Shown piece after piece: positions 26,596 to 35,613 of a DNA stretch of 64,000 nucleotides. Both the position numbers and the translations under genes were made by a program. How positions within the stretch are numbered: position 1 is the stretch's first letter; each line of letters begins with the position of its first letter. The notes below the pieces were generated by a model. The model was not told where the DNA came from. It searched no databases and saw only the letters and a list, made by a program, of their open reading frames with translations. The stretch spans positions 558,001-622,000 of the forward strand of contig NZ_LBIP01000013.1 of assembly GCF_001280435.1 (NCBI RefSeq). The letters run 5' to 3'. This DNA is from Mangrovimonas xylaniphaga (GTDB lineage: Bacteria > Bacteroidota > Bacteroidia > Flavobacteriales > Flavobacteriaceae).

Positions 26596-28224
26596 TTATT
26601 TTAAAATTGTAGCAGGAATGATTTGTTTGGTCATGGTTTTGGTTTGGTAGGACACATCCAACCAACTTCCGCCACCACCGTTAAACCAAACTACCTCTAA
26701 AGGATATACCCCTGGTTTAAGCGTTATTTTTCCGCCTTTTTCTTTGACACCGTGGTCGCCATCATTATCAACCACCATTTCATTGTTTACCTTTAAATAA
26801 CTTCCGTCATCAGATCTTGTGTAAAAACTGTACTCATCCTCCGTTTCAACAACAATTTGAGTAGAGAATCTCACCACGGTATTTTCCTTGATTTTAGCCT
26901 CAATTTCATCTGAAGTAATTTCAAAACAAAGCCCAGTTTCATTAGCCTTTTGATTCCCTAAGAACGGAATGCTCGTCAAGTCATTCATATAAAATATGTC
27001 ATAGGAAACCGTAGGCTTTGCATTGGCAGGAATGATTCTAAAAAACGCTTCGGTTACTGTACTGGCCACAGCTCCTTCTTTAAAAACCGCACTTTTCACC
27101 ACGGTATTTTCAGTAACTTTAAAAGGTTCTTTGTAAAGCTCTGAAGATGCATTTGGCATGCTGCCATCCAATGTGTATCTAAGTTCTCCGCTTCCGTTAA
27201 TAACAACTTCAGCATCATCCTTGAACATACCTCCCGCTCTTTTATACGTATCGAAATTTGGCAAAATAACAGGCGCTGCAAATCGTTTTGCAATAGGATA
27301 GGCATCTGCTTCATCAAAACCAACAAAGGCATTTTTTACAGGGCGCCCAATACAGGCCATTGGCAATTTTACGCCCAGAGCAAAGGCCACCGTAGCCGCA
27401 TTGTCATATTGGTACACAGGGTATTCAAGGGTTACGCCCTTTTTTACAGATTTCCCCCAAACGATAAACGGAATTTCCATTTCCTGCAGCGTTTCTCCTC
27501 CATGACCATTCCCCAAACCACCATGGTCCGAACTGATAACAACTACCGTATCGTCTGCCATTGGAGACGATTTGATAGCCTCCATAACTTGTCCCAATAA
27601 AGCATCGGCTTTCTCTACAGATTTGTAATACTCCGCAGTACCATGCCCATATTCATGCCCCGCATGGTCTACGTGGTCAAAATGAACGAAGGTAAATGTG
27701 GGCTGTTTTTCTGAAATATATTGTATTGCCGTCTTAGCGGTCTCATCTTCACCTTTAGGGTTGACATCAAAGTCTACAGCATCTTTTTCAAACAAACGCC
27801 CGAAACCTCCCCAATCGTAAATGGCACCGATTTCGGCATTTGGTATTTGCTTGTTGATATCATTAAATATGGTTGGAAAAAGGAAGTCTTCACTTTTAAC
27901 AACCGTAGGCATCACAAAATTGTTCTTTTCCCAATTGTTGGATGTTATACCGTGTTGCTCCGGACCGGCCGCCATAATCATAGACGCCCAATTGGTACTA
28001 GAACTGGAAGGCAGTACAGACCTTGCCTGCATGGAAGAAGCGCCTTCGCTTATAATTTTATCAAAATTTGGGGTTTGTGCATTTTCAATCCCATCTGGAC
28101 TTAAGCCATCAAAACCAATTACCACTACATGCTTTACAGGTACAAACTCCTGTGTCTTTTCTGAAACACAAGACCATAGGGAACAAATCCCTATGGTCAT
28201 GCTTAAAATTTTAGTAAACTTCAT
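26596..28224 (-). CDS. AP-superfamily phosphodiesterase lipoprotein with PA14-like C-terminus
   Basis: 542 residues. Lipobox LWSC (Cys19). The nucleotide pyrophosphatase/phosphodiesterase fold shows FDGLSPDG (metal Asp39), nucleophile Thr77 in SSSSTNWASM, HVDHAGHEYG and SSDHGGLGNGHG. After residue about 330 a short beta domain of the chitobiase C-terminal type (LRYTLDGSMPN) is followed by a PA14-like module (about 410-540; YSFYTRSDDGSYLKVN and GVYPLEVVWFNGGGGSW). PA14 usually binds carbohydrate, so the enzyme may act on a phosphodiester or phosphonate ester linked to sugar. It directly follows the SusD gene. Confidence 0.82.
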   Translation of the reverse strand: MKFTKILSMTIGICSLWSCVSEKTQEFVPVKHVVVIGFDGLSPDGIENAQTPNFDKIISEGASSMQARSVLPSSSSTNWASMIMAAGPEQHGITSNNWEKNNFVMPTVVKSEDFLFPTIFNDINKQIPNAEIGAIYDWGGFGRLFEKDAVDFDVNPKGEDETAKTAIQYISEKQPTFTFVHFDHVDHAGHEYGHGTAEYYKSVEKADALLGQVMEAIKSSPMADDTVVVISSDHGGLGNGHGGETLQEMEIPFIVWGKSVKKGVTLEYPVYQYDNAATVAFALGVKLPMACIGRPVKNAFVGFDEADAYPIAKRFAAPVILPNFDTYKRAGGMFKDDAEVVINGSGELRYTLDGSMPNASSELYKEPFKVTENTVVKSAVFKEGAVASTVTEAFFRIIPANAKPTVSYDIFYMNDLTSIPFLGNQKANETGLCFEITSDEIEAKIKENTVVRFSTQIVVETEDEYSFYTRSDDGSYLKVNNEMVVDNDGDHGVKEKGGKITLKPGVYPLEVVWFNGGGGSWLDVSYQTKTMTKQIIPATILK

Positions 28225-28237
28225 GCTGTTCTAAAAC

Positions 28238-29818
28238 CTAGTTATTATCAGCAACATCCCACCAAAGGCGGATATTGATATCATCACCTCCCATATGGTT
28301 AACCGCCTCTTGATAATTGGCATTATTAGTAGATTTCACATCGTTTGGATACATAAAGCGTACTGGAACTTTACCACTATTGGCAGCACCAGGCCCTGGA
28401 ACCACTTCTGGCATCCCTGTACGTCTCCAGTCTGACCAACCTTCAAAACCAGTGTAGAACAAACCAATCCACTTTTGCAAAGCAATCAACTCCAATTTCT
28501 CTTGTGTAGATCCTGTGTAAAGAACTCCTGCTTGATCTAAATAAGCCTCAAGATCTGTATTGGCCATTGCATTTGCAATATCTGTCCACTCTGCCACTCT
28601 TTCCGTGTAATATTCAAAAGATGCCACAATCCCATTTTCGTAGTAGTTTTGTGCAGTATCACCCGAAGAAATCAAGCCTCTTTCTTTAGCTTCCGCCAAA
28701 ATGAAAGCCAATTCAGAATAGCTCATCAAAATAGTTTGGGAAGCGGTAGCCGAAGCCAATTCTGTATTACAAGCTCTACAAGCCAATAGGATTCCCATTC
28801 TAGAAATATAGTTGGAACCAGACTCCTCTGGATTTCCAGAAGGGCTGTAAGACAAGGCAGCTTCGTCATCCAAACCATTAGGCATCCCTACGTAATCGTC
28901 CCAGTTATCTGAGTAAATTCCTGCTCCAGAAGCCGATGTTGGTTGTGCAAATACTTTTAAACGGGTATCGTTGAATGCTTTCAAACGCGTTTCCAAGGTT
29001 TGACTTAAACGCACCTCATCGAAACTCCCCGAACGCGTAGTATATTTAGGCTGTGGGTTATCGGTATTCCATTGGATAACGGCCATGTCTTCATTCCCTC
29101 CAAAAACAGGATATTGAGAAGGGTTAGACACAATCTGCTGCATTTCCTGCTGTGCTCTTGCCTGATCTACATCGCTAATACGCATTAGCAAACGCAAACG
29201 CAAGGAGTTGGCAAATTTCCGCCACATGCCCACATTTCCTCCGTAAATAATATCTCCAGAAATGTTTGTAGCATTGGCAAGGACTTCATTGGCAAGTGCC
29301 AAGTCGTTCAACAACCCTTCATAAATTTCACTTTGATATGAAAAATCTGGCGTAATGTTATTGTCCCTAAGCCCCATGATGGCATTGGCATAAGGGATAT
29401 CTCCATAGGCATCTGTAGCATAGGAGTAAATGAAGGATTTCAATACCAAACCAACACCATAGTACCCTTGCATATTTTCGTTATCCCGAGATACGTTGAT
29501 CACGTTCATGACATCTCTCATATTGTCATATGTAAAGTTGTAAGGATTGGAAGCTGGATTCCAGATATAACGATCTTGATCTGTAAACTGTAAACGGGCT
29601 GCGTACTGAACGGTTGTAAAGCCTTCTTCCCAAGCTTCACCTCCCCAGTAATATCCCACTTCGCGCATAATTCCAGGAATTAAGTATTCCGGTGAGGCAG
29701 ACCCTGGATAATTGGGGTTTGTGTTTACTTCTTCAAAGTCCTTTGTGCAAGACAGTGCTGTAGCCAACACGCCTCCTAGGAGCACTAATTTTTTGGTTTT
29801 ATATAAATTTAATTTCAT
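28238..29818 (-). CDS. SusD/RagB-family lipoprotein
   Basis: About 526 residues. The ATG at 29818 (MKLNLYKTKKLVLLGGVLATALSC) gives a lipoprotein signal; the longer frame begins at a TTG. CTKDFEEVNTNPNYPG followed by helical TPR-like segments and a C-terminal GWSDWRRTGMPEV motif are typical of the SusD-like_2 group (PF12771). As the partner of the SusC barrel it should bind the substrate outside the cell. That no canonical glycoside hydrolase except the GH5 follows, while many phosphoesterases do, argues that the ligand is not a plain polysaccharide. Confidence 0.93.
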   Translation of the reverse strand: MKLNLYKTKKLVLLGGVLATALSCTKDFEEVNTNPNYPGSASPEYLIPGIMREVGYYWGGEAWEEGFTTVQYAARLQFTDQDRYIWNPASNPYNFTYDNMRDVMNVINVSRDNENMQGYYGVGLVLKSFIYSYATDAYGDIPYANAIMGLRDNNITPDFSYQSEIYEGLLNDLALANEVLANATNISGDIIYGGNVGMWRKFANSLRLRLLMRISDVDQARAQQEMQQIVSNPSQYPVFGGNEDMAVIQWNTDNPQPKYTTRSGSFDEVRLSQTLETRLKAFNDTRLKVFAQPTSASGAGIYSDNWDDYVGMPNGLDDEAALSYSPSGNPEESGSNYISRMGILLACRACNTELASATASQTILMSYSELAFILAEAKERGLISSGDTAQNYYENGIVASFEYYTERVAEWTDIANAMANTDLEAYLDQAGVLYTGSTQEKLELIALQKWIGLFYTGFEGWSDWRRTGMPEVVPGPGAANSGKVPVRFMYPNDVKSTNNANYQEAVNHMGGDDINIRLWWDVADNN

Positions 29819-29831
29819 GAGTAACAATTTT

Positions 29832-32800
29832 TTAGAAATCGATATTAATGTTGAATGTAAAAGTTCTGGTACTTGGCAAAGACATGTTCTCTATACCAGG
29901 CTGTAAAGTTCCTCCAGCAACAGCAACGGTTTCTGGATCAAAGTGCGGGTTGTCTGTCCATAACACCAAGTTGCGCCCAGTTAGGGAGAAGCGTACGTTT
30001 TCAGCAAAGATTTTATCAGTAAAAGAGTTTGGTAAGCTATACCCTAAAGTCACTTCTCTCAATTTGGTGTAAGATGCGTCGTATTTTGCGGCTTCCACAT
30101 TATTACGATCGTAGTAGCTGTAGTTCCAAGTTCTCGCGTTTACGTTAACGCTATTGGGCTCATACACTCCTGGAGATACCTCTACCACACCATCACCTAC
30201 AATACCAGTTTCTCTACCTACCAAAGTTTCCTTCAACTGACCTGCTGTACTTGCAATGGTTTTAGTTCTAGACACTACGATACCTCCTTCTCTAATGTCA
30301 AACAAGAAACCAAAATCGAAGTTTTTGTATTTGAAGGAGTTTTGGATACCCAATGTAAAGTCTGGAGCATAATCTCCTTGGTATTCCAAATCACCTGTTT
30401 TTAGTGGCAATCCGTCAGAACCGTAAATGATTTCACCGTAATAAGGACTGTTTTTATCTTCTACTCTTTGGAATCCGATACCATAAATAGCACTTACAGA
30501 ACCGCCTTCACGTGCTTGGATATAAGCGCCGTTTCTGCTGGTCAAGGTGTAGTTTACACCACCCAAATCGGTAACTTCACTTTTGTTTTTCGCAAAATTG
30601 AACATGGCATTCCAGGTGAAATCATTGGTCACCACTGGCTTGATGTTCAACATCGCCTCAATACCGTAATTTTTCACCTCTCCGGCATTGATCAGCTTAC
30701 TTGTATAGCCACTAGCAATATCGGTATCAATTCCAATAATCTGGTTTTTGGTCGTACTGCTGTAGTAAGTGGCATCAAGATTCAATCTACCACCGAAGAA
30801 ACGCAAATCGGCACCAAATTCATAAGAAGAGGTCAACTCCGGCTTTAAGTTGGCATTTGGAAGTGCAGAAGACTCCGTTAACACAGGATATGATCCAAAA
30901 GCAGATTCATTGTTGAAGTAACTGGTCAATTTATATGGATTGGTATCGTTACCAACCTCGGCATAAGCGGCACGCACTTTTGCAAAAGTTACAAACTTAG
31001 GCATGTTCACCATTTCGCTAAGAATCGCACTTAAGGTAGCCGATGGGTAGAAATAAGAATTGTTGCTTGTTGGCAAAGTACTAGACCAGTCATTTCTACC
31101 AGTAATATCCAAGAACAATTTATCATCGTAAGCAAAACGGGCAAAGCCATACAAACTGTTGATTCGCTTCTCATAATCAGAAACTGTAACGGCCAAAGGC
31201 GACCTTGCATTATTGAACGAATACACTCCAGGGTTGATCAACTGGTCTGCTACTGTTTGTTGGTAATCCTGTTTTTGTTTCATTTGGTTTCCACCTACAG
31301 AAAGGCTGAAATCCCATTTATCGTTAAATGTTTTGTTGTAGCTCAACAAGAAATCGGAGTTGATTTCTTCAAAAAACACATTGTCTTCTCTGTAGTACCC
31401 CAAGGGGAAACGCTGCGTACTAAACGCTCTTTTCTTCATACGAAGGTCACGGTAAAAATCTCTACCTGTACGCACCATCAAGCTAAGTGCATCGGTGATT
31501 TGGTAGTTCAAATTGATATTACCATATACTCTGTCCTTATCCTGGGCGTTGGTGTTTTCATATACATTGAAATATGGGTTGTCATGGTAGTTGTAGTTGT
31601 AATTGAATTGTTGGATTCCTTCCAAGCCATCCATCCAATAATCTCTTAAACTGGCAGTATTGATCTGACGTCCGTACCATGTCCATAAATACATTACGTT
31701 TTCAGTACCGTAACTTAAAGAAGGACGGTTACCACTGTCGCTCTTCACATAGTTTACGTTTGAATTCAAGGTAATTTCATCTGTCAAGTTGATAGATGCC
31801 GCCATGTTCACCGTATGTCTTTTCAAATCGGTGTTAGGCACTACTCCTGTTTGATCGAAGTTTTGGTAAGAGAAACGTACGCTTCCCATATCTCCCGACT
31901 TTGACACAGACAAGCTGTTGGTGTAGGTATATCCTGTTTCGAAGAAATCCTTAACGTTATCTGGATGAGACACCCAAGCCGTAGGAATGATAGGTGAAGA
32001 ACTATTCAAGTCACCACCGCGAGTTCCGTCCTCTCTAGGAGAATCAAACTGAGCGATCATTAAACCAGAATCCAATCTTGGCCCCCAGCTTTCATCTACT
32101 CCATCCGCAATACCACTACCAGCACCATCAACAAAAGAGAACATCATGTTATTACCTTGTCCGTATTCATTTTGAAAATCAGGCAACGTAAAAATGTTAT
32201 CAATACTCACAGCACTGTTTACATTCACTTTAAGTTTTCCTTTTTTCCCTTTTTTGGTCGTAATAATGATAGCACCGTTCGCCGCTCTCGATCCATACAA
32301 TGCCGCTGCGGCAGGCCCTTTTAATATATTGATAGACTCAATGTTATCTGGGTTAATCTCCGCAGCTCCGTTACCGTAATCTACATCCTGAGTACCAGAA
32401 CCTGTAGATCCTACAATTTGGTTACTAACAGGTGTACCATCCACAACAAATAGTGGAGAGTTGGCATTCATATTTAAAGAGGCATTCCCTCTAATGGTAA
32501 TATTGGCAGAACCACCAATACCAGAAGACCCATTAGTAATGGTCATACCGGCAACCTTACCGGACATGCTGTTTAAAAAGTTAGGCTCTTTTGATTGGGT
32601 AAGCTCTTCTGAATCTACTTCCTGAGAGGCATATCCTAATGATTTTTTCTCCCTTTCAATCCCTAAAGCTGTTACCACGACTTCATCCAACATTGCCGCA
32701 TCCGGCTCCAATACAAAGATGGTTTCTGTGGAGTCGTCGATATTCACCTCCATTTTTTTGTATCCCATATAGGAAATCACCATCACCTTGTGTCCCTCTG

Positions 32801-32987
32801 GCAATACAATAGAAAATTCCCCATCAAAATTGGTGGAACTTCCTATATTAGTTCCTTTAACCTGCACGGTAGCTCCCGGCAAAGGCATTTGATTTTCGTC
32901 CTGCACCACCCCATTAAATGATGTTTGTGCAAAACCTAATACACTCATAAAAAGCGTAAAGATTAATACTAGCTGTGTCTTGTTCAT
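29832..32987 (-). CDS. SusC/RagA-family TonB-dependent outer-membrane transporter
   Basis: 1051 residues. The signal peptide is followed by a carboxypeptidase-like regulatory domain (FNGVVQDENQMPLPGATVQVKGTN), the SusC motif VVVTALGIEREKKSLGYA, the plug domain with GPAAAALYGSRAANGAIIITTKKG, and a long beta-barrel ending in a terminal aromatic residue (FTFNINIDF). It heads the operon and precedes susD by a 13-base gap. It is the energised outer-membrane importer of the locus. A dyad TTTACAAATATTAAA lies about 24 bases before its start codon. Confidence 0.96.
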   Translation of the reverse strand: MNKTQLVLIFTLFMSVLGFAQTSFNGVVQDENQMPLPGATVQVKGTNIGSSTNFDGEFSIVLPEGHKVMVISYMGYKKMEVNIDDSTETIFVLEPDAAMLDEVVVTALGIEREKKSLGYASQEVDSEELTQSKEPNFLNSMSGKVAGMTITNGSSGIGGSANITIRGNASLNMNANSPLFVVDGTPVSNQIVGSTGSGTQDVDYGNGAAEINPDNIESINILKGPAAAALYGSRAANGAIIITTKKGKKGKLKVNVNSAVSIDNIFTLPDFQNEYGQGNNMMFSFVDGAGSGIADGVDESWGPRLDSGLMIAQFDSPREDGTRGGDLNSSSPIIPTAWVSHPDNVKDFFETGYTYTNSLSVSKSGDMGSVRFSYQNFDQTGVVPNTDLKRHTVNMAASINLTDEITLNSNVNYVKSDSGNRPSLSYGTENVMYLWTWYGRQINTASLRDYWMDGLEGIQQFNYNYNYHDNPYFNVYENTNAQDKDRVYGNINLNYQITDALSLMVRTGRDFYRDLRMKKRAFSTQRFPLGYYREDNVFFEEINSDFLLSYNKTFNDKWDFSLSVGGNQMKQKQDYQQTVADQLINPGVYSFNNARSPLAVTVSDYEKRINSLYGFARFAYDDKLFLDITGRNDWSSTLPTSNNSYFYPSATLSAILSEMVNMPKFVTFAKVRAAYAEVGNDTNPYKLTSYFNNESAFGSYPVLTESSALPNANLKPELTSSYEFGADLRFFGGRLNLDATYYSSTTKNQIIGIDTDIASGYTSKLINAGEVKNYGIEAMLNIKPVVTNDFTWNAMFNFAKNKSEVTDLGGVNYTLTSRNGAYIQAREGGSVSAIYGIGFQRVEDKNSPYYGEIIYGSDGLPLKTGDLEYQGDYAPDFTLGIQNSFKYKNFDFGFLFDIREGGIVVSRTKTIASTAGQLKETLVGRETGIVGDGVVEVSPGVYEPNSVNVNARTWNYSYYDRNNVEAAKYDASYTKLREVTLGYSLPNSFTDKIFAENVRFSLTGRNLVLWTDNPHFDPETVAVAGGTLQPGIENMSLPSTRTFTFNINIDF

Positions 32988-33010
32988 TTTAGATAGTTTA
33001 ATTTTATTTG

Positions 33011-33025
33011 TTTACAAATATTAAA
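33011..33025. promoter_or_regulatory. Operator-like dyad in susC promoter region
   Basis: TTTACAAATATTAAA. The left arm TTTAC and spacing match the palindrome found upstream of the DUF5690 operon; the right arm is imperfect (TTAAA for GTAAA). It shares the exact 10-mer TTTACAAATA with the site at 33111, 100 bases away. Candidate binding site of the XRE-cupin regulator. Confidence 0.45.
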
Positions 33026-33110
33026 CTACCAAGTAAACTTAACCGCTTTTCAAAATGAACAAAACATTTATAAATCCTTAATTTTGTTAAACAATTGTTA
33101 AGGCCTTTAT

Positions 33111-33125
33111 TTTACAAATAGTAAA
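33111..33125. promoter_or_regulatory. Operator-like dyad between susC and the XRE-cupin gene
   Basis: TTTACAAATAGTAAA has perfect outer arms TTTAC/GTAAA and the right arm TAGTAAA identical to the sites at 36909 and 36949. It lies 58 bases upstream of the regulator start and 124 bases upstream of susC, so it could serve autoregulation and susC control. Confidence 0.55.
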
Positions 33126-33182
33126 AAACACAAGGCAACTATTCTATTAAATAAAAATGTATTTTTAGCCAAAAAGAACGAA

Positions 33183-33749
33183 ATGACAGATTACTTAGTT
33201 GGTATAGGCAAACATATTAAGGAGGTAAGAAAATCCAACAATCAGAATATTAGCGACATAGCGCAATTGGCAGAAGTAAGCAACGGTCTTATTTCCAGAA
33301 TTGAAAATGGAAGAACCATTCCTTCCCTGCCCGTTTTATTGAATATCATCAACGCTCTCAATGTGGAAATTGCCGAATTTTTCAAGGGCATCCCCCAAAC
33401 TAGCAATTCCAATTTTATAATTTCCAGAAAGGAAGACAACACAAATATTGAAAAGGAAGATGAAGCCGTTGGGTTCACTTACAAACATATTTTTAGTAAA
33501 CAGATTTCTTCCCTAGGGTTTGAAACCGTACTCTTGGAAATAGCTCCCAATTCAAAACGGGAAAAAGTAACCACAGATGCTTTTGAGTTTAAATATATTC
33601 TATCTGGTGAGTGTTCCTACATTATAGGTGAAGAAGAAGTGCTGCTTAAAGAAGGGGATTCTTTATTTTTTGATGGAAGAATTCCGCACGTACCCATCAA
33701 CAGAGGGACTGAATCATCAAAAATGTTGGTTATTTACTTTTTTATGTAA
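33183..33749 (+). CDS. XRE-family regulator with C-terminal cupin domain
   Basis: 188 residues. Residues 8-65 are a Xre helix-turn-helix (IKEVRKSNNQNISDIAQLAEVSNGLISRIENGRTIPSLPVLL is the recognisable region; key parts SNGLISRIENG). Residues about 110-185 form a small cupin (FKYILSGECSYIIG, EGDSLFFDGRIPHVPIN). Such regulators commonly respond to the small-molecule substrate of adjacent catabolic genes. It is divergent from susC and convergent with the phosphonatase-like operon, so it sits between its two likely target units. The palindromes around both promoters fit a dimeric binder. Confidence 0.9.
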   Translation: MTDYLVGIGKHIKEVRKSNNQNISDIAQLAEVSNGLISRIENGRTIPSLPVLLNIINALNVEIAEFFKGIPQTSNSNFIISRKEDNTNIEKEDEAVGFTYKHIFSKQISSLGFETVLLEIAPNSKREKVTTDAFEFKYILSGECSYIIGEEEVLLKEGDSLFFDGRIPHVPINRGTESSKMLVIYFFM

Positions 33750-33766
33750 TAGCAAATAACCAACAT
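33723..33766. terminator. Long hairpin at the convergent ends of the regulator and phosphonatase-like genes
   Basis: ATGTTGGTTATTT (33723-33735) and AAATAACCAACAT (33754-33766) form a perfect 13-bp stem, partly inside the regulator's last codons and just before the convergent gene's stop. No T-run follows, so it may act as a bidirectional pause or mRNA 3' end rather than a textbook terminator. Confidence 0.5.
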
Positions 33767-33772
33767 CGATTA

Positions 33773-34453
33773 CTATTTTAGAAGAATACCTCTGAGTTCT
33801 GATAGAGATTCCAACACAAAATCAGGATTGGCCGATGCCAATTGTTTTGCCGTGTGAGCCCCAGTGGTCACACCAACCGTTAAACCACAAGCTGCATTTT
33901 TACCTTCCTCAATATCGATAATGGAATCTCCAGCTTTCAATACTTTTGAAGGTTCAGTGATATTGGTTTGTTTCATGGCTTCAAAAATCATATCTGGATT
34001 TGGCCTACCATTTTCCACATCATCGGCCGTAAACAAGGCATCGTAATGCACTCCCAAATCCCATTTCATTTTACCCAACAACAACTGAGCTGTTGCTTTA
34101 TCATACCCTGTATTCAAGACCACCTTAATATTGGCATGCTTTAAATCCTGAATTAATTCCTCCACACCATGATAACTTGTCACTTCTAAAGCTTTATAGG
34201 CTTCCGCCAACAACACTTTGAATTTCTCAAAGATTCCATTAGACTTTGCCTCAAAATCCTCTATCCCGATTTCTTCCAAAATATCTTTAATAGCGTGATG
34301 CTTCTCTTTCCCAGCTCCAAATTCTAAAACAAAATCCAAAGTCACATCAAACCCTTCATTATTGATAACTTGCTGCAATGTTTTGTACACCAAATTACCC
34401 TCATCTACCACAGTTCCAGCCATATCAAAAATGACCAATTCTATATTATGCAT
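33773..34453 (-). CDS. Phosphonatase-like HAD hydrolase (TIGR03351 type)
   Basis: 226 residues. The HAD motif I is FDMAGTVVDE: nucleophile Asp10 is followed at +2 by Ala12, not the Asp of ordinary HAD phosphatases. That D-x-A signature is the mark of phosphonatases (PhnX and relatives), which use a Lys of the cap domain instead; Lys49 and Lys51 in AGKEKHH are candidates. Motif II Thr lies in VVLNTGYD, Lys-like region in ENGRPNPDMIFEAM, and motif III in GDSIIDIEEGKNA. It should cleave the C-P bond of phosphonoacetaldehyde or a hydroxylated relative, giving phosphate. It is last in an operon with an FAD oxidoreductase two bases away. Confidence 0.85.
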   Translation of the reverse strand: MHNIELVIFDMAGTVVDEGNLVYKTLQQVINNEGFDVTLDFVLEFGAGKEKHHAIKDILEEIGIEDFEAKSNGIFEKFKVLLAEAYKALEVTSYHGVEELIQDLKHANIKVVLNTGYDKATAQLLLGKMKWDLGVHYDALFTADDVENGRPNPDMIFEAMKQTNITEPSKVLKAGDSIIDIEEGKNAACGLTVGVTTGAHTAKQLASANPDFVLESLSELRGILLK

Positions 34454-34455
34454 AT

Positions 34456-35610
34456 TTAAAAATTAAAAATTGTATTAATATTATGTTTTGAAAACCCAGC
34501 GCTACCGGTCATTCCCTTACCTCCAATACCTGTGACAATATGAATGTTTTCTCCAATGGTATTTTGATAGATATCTGAGGTTTTGCATTGGGAGTACATC
34601 CCAAACCAACGGTGCTGGATTTCATAATTTGGCAGGCCCATAATTTTCTTTGCTTCCTGGATAATGAAGTTGTCTATATCCATGTTCAAATCAAACCCAA
34701 GATCATCCATATTGGCAGCATCGGCATATTCATGGGAATCCCCAATTATCACCGATCCATCCATAGCCTGTTTGAACAAAATATGAACGCCCCATTTCTT
34801 TTCCAAAGCACCTTTATCCTCTTTGGCCTTTATTTCTTTATAAGATTTACATTCCTCAAAGGCTTCATAACGTCTAATGGAAAGCCCTGTTAACACAGAA
34901 CCTTTCAATGTGTAATTGGCTTGCGGCTTGGTTGACATCATTTGCAATTTAGAGACTACCAAATCACTTTCTGCAAACATTTTAGGATACAAGGTTTGAA
35001 AATCGCTCCCGTTACAAATAATTACTTTTGAAGTCATAAAAATTTCATTTGTAGACGTCCTCAATTTAACTTCCCCATTGACTTCTTCACAGGTAACTAC
35101 CTTCGACTTAAAAAAAATGTCCATGCCCTCAGATTTCAAAAAGGCATGAAGTTTATTGATCATCGTCAATGGCTCTACGGTAACTTCTTCCGGAAAGAAC
35201 AATCCTGCTTGCACATAATCGCTTCTAAGTCCACTGTAATTGGTCAAGCACTGCCCCTTTGTCAAAAGTTTTGAGTTGTATTGATTGGCTTTATTAATTT
35301 CCGACAGCTCTTCAATAAGGGTTGCTTCTTCATAATTTGAAGCCAGGTATACCGAACCATTTTGACGTATGGATATATCAAACTTCGATTGGATATCCTT
35401 GTAAATCTCCAGACTTTCCCTTCCAAAGTTTTGCCATTTTGTATTCATTCCAGATGGCACCACCTGGCCAAAATTTCTAACCGTGGCCCCTTGTGGAAAT
35501 TGATCTTTTTCAAGTATGGCAACCTTTAATCCTTTTTGTTTTGCATGGTAAGCATGGAATGTTCCCAACACACCGCCACCTACAATAATTACATCGTATT
35601 TAGTATCCAT
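34456..35610 (-). CDS. FAD-dependent oxidoreductase, TIGR03364 (HpnW-proposed) type
   Basis: 384 residues of the DAO fold (PF01266). The Rossmann motif DVIIVGGGVLGTFHAYHA (about 5-22) binds FAD; GATVRNFGQVVPSG (about 42-55) is the hallmark of TIGR03364 proteins. The C-terminus GIGGKGMTGSAGFSK closes the FAD site. That family was described as travelling with TIGR03351 phosphonatase-like hydrolases, with a suggested role in oxidative deamination of an aminophosphonate such as 1-hydroxy-2-aminoethylphosphonate; related enzymes act on N-alkylated aminophosphonates. The gene order here is exactly that pair. Confidence 0.85.
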   Translation of the reverse strand: MDTKYDVIIVGGGVLGTFHAYHAKQKGLKVAILEKDQFPQGATVRNFGQVVPSGMNTKWQNFGRESLEIYKDIQSKFDISIRQNGSVYLASNYEEATLIEELSEINKANQYNSKLLTKGQCLTNYSGLRSDYVQAGLFFPEEVTVEPLTMINKLHAFLKSEGMDIFFKSKVVTCEEVNGEVKLRTSTNEIFMTSKVIICNGSDFQTLYPKMFAESDLVVSKLQMMSTKPQANYTLKGSVLTGLSIRRYEAFEECKSYKEIKAKEDKGALEKKWGVHILFKQAMDGSVIIGDSHEYADAANMDDLGFDLNMDIDNFIIQEAKKIMGLPNYEIQHRWFGMYSQCKTSDIYQNTIGENIHIVTGIGGKGMTGSAGFSKHNINTIFNF

Positions 35611-35613
35611 GAT

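Noticed and set aside
34588-34893. 101-codon plus-strand ORF inside the FAD oxidoreductase gene
   Set aside because: Antisense shadow of a gene with strong FAD motifs.
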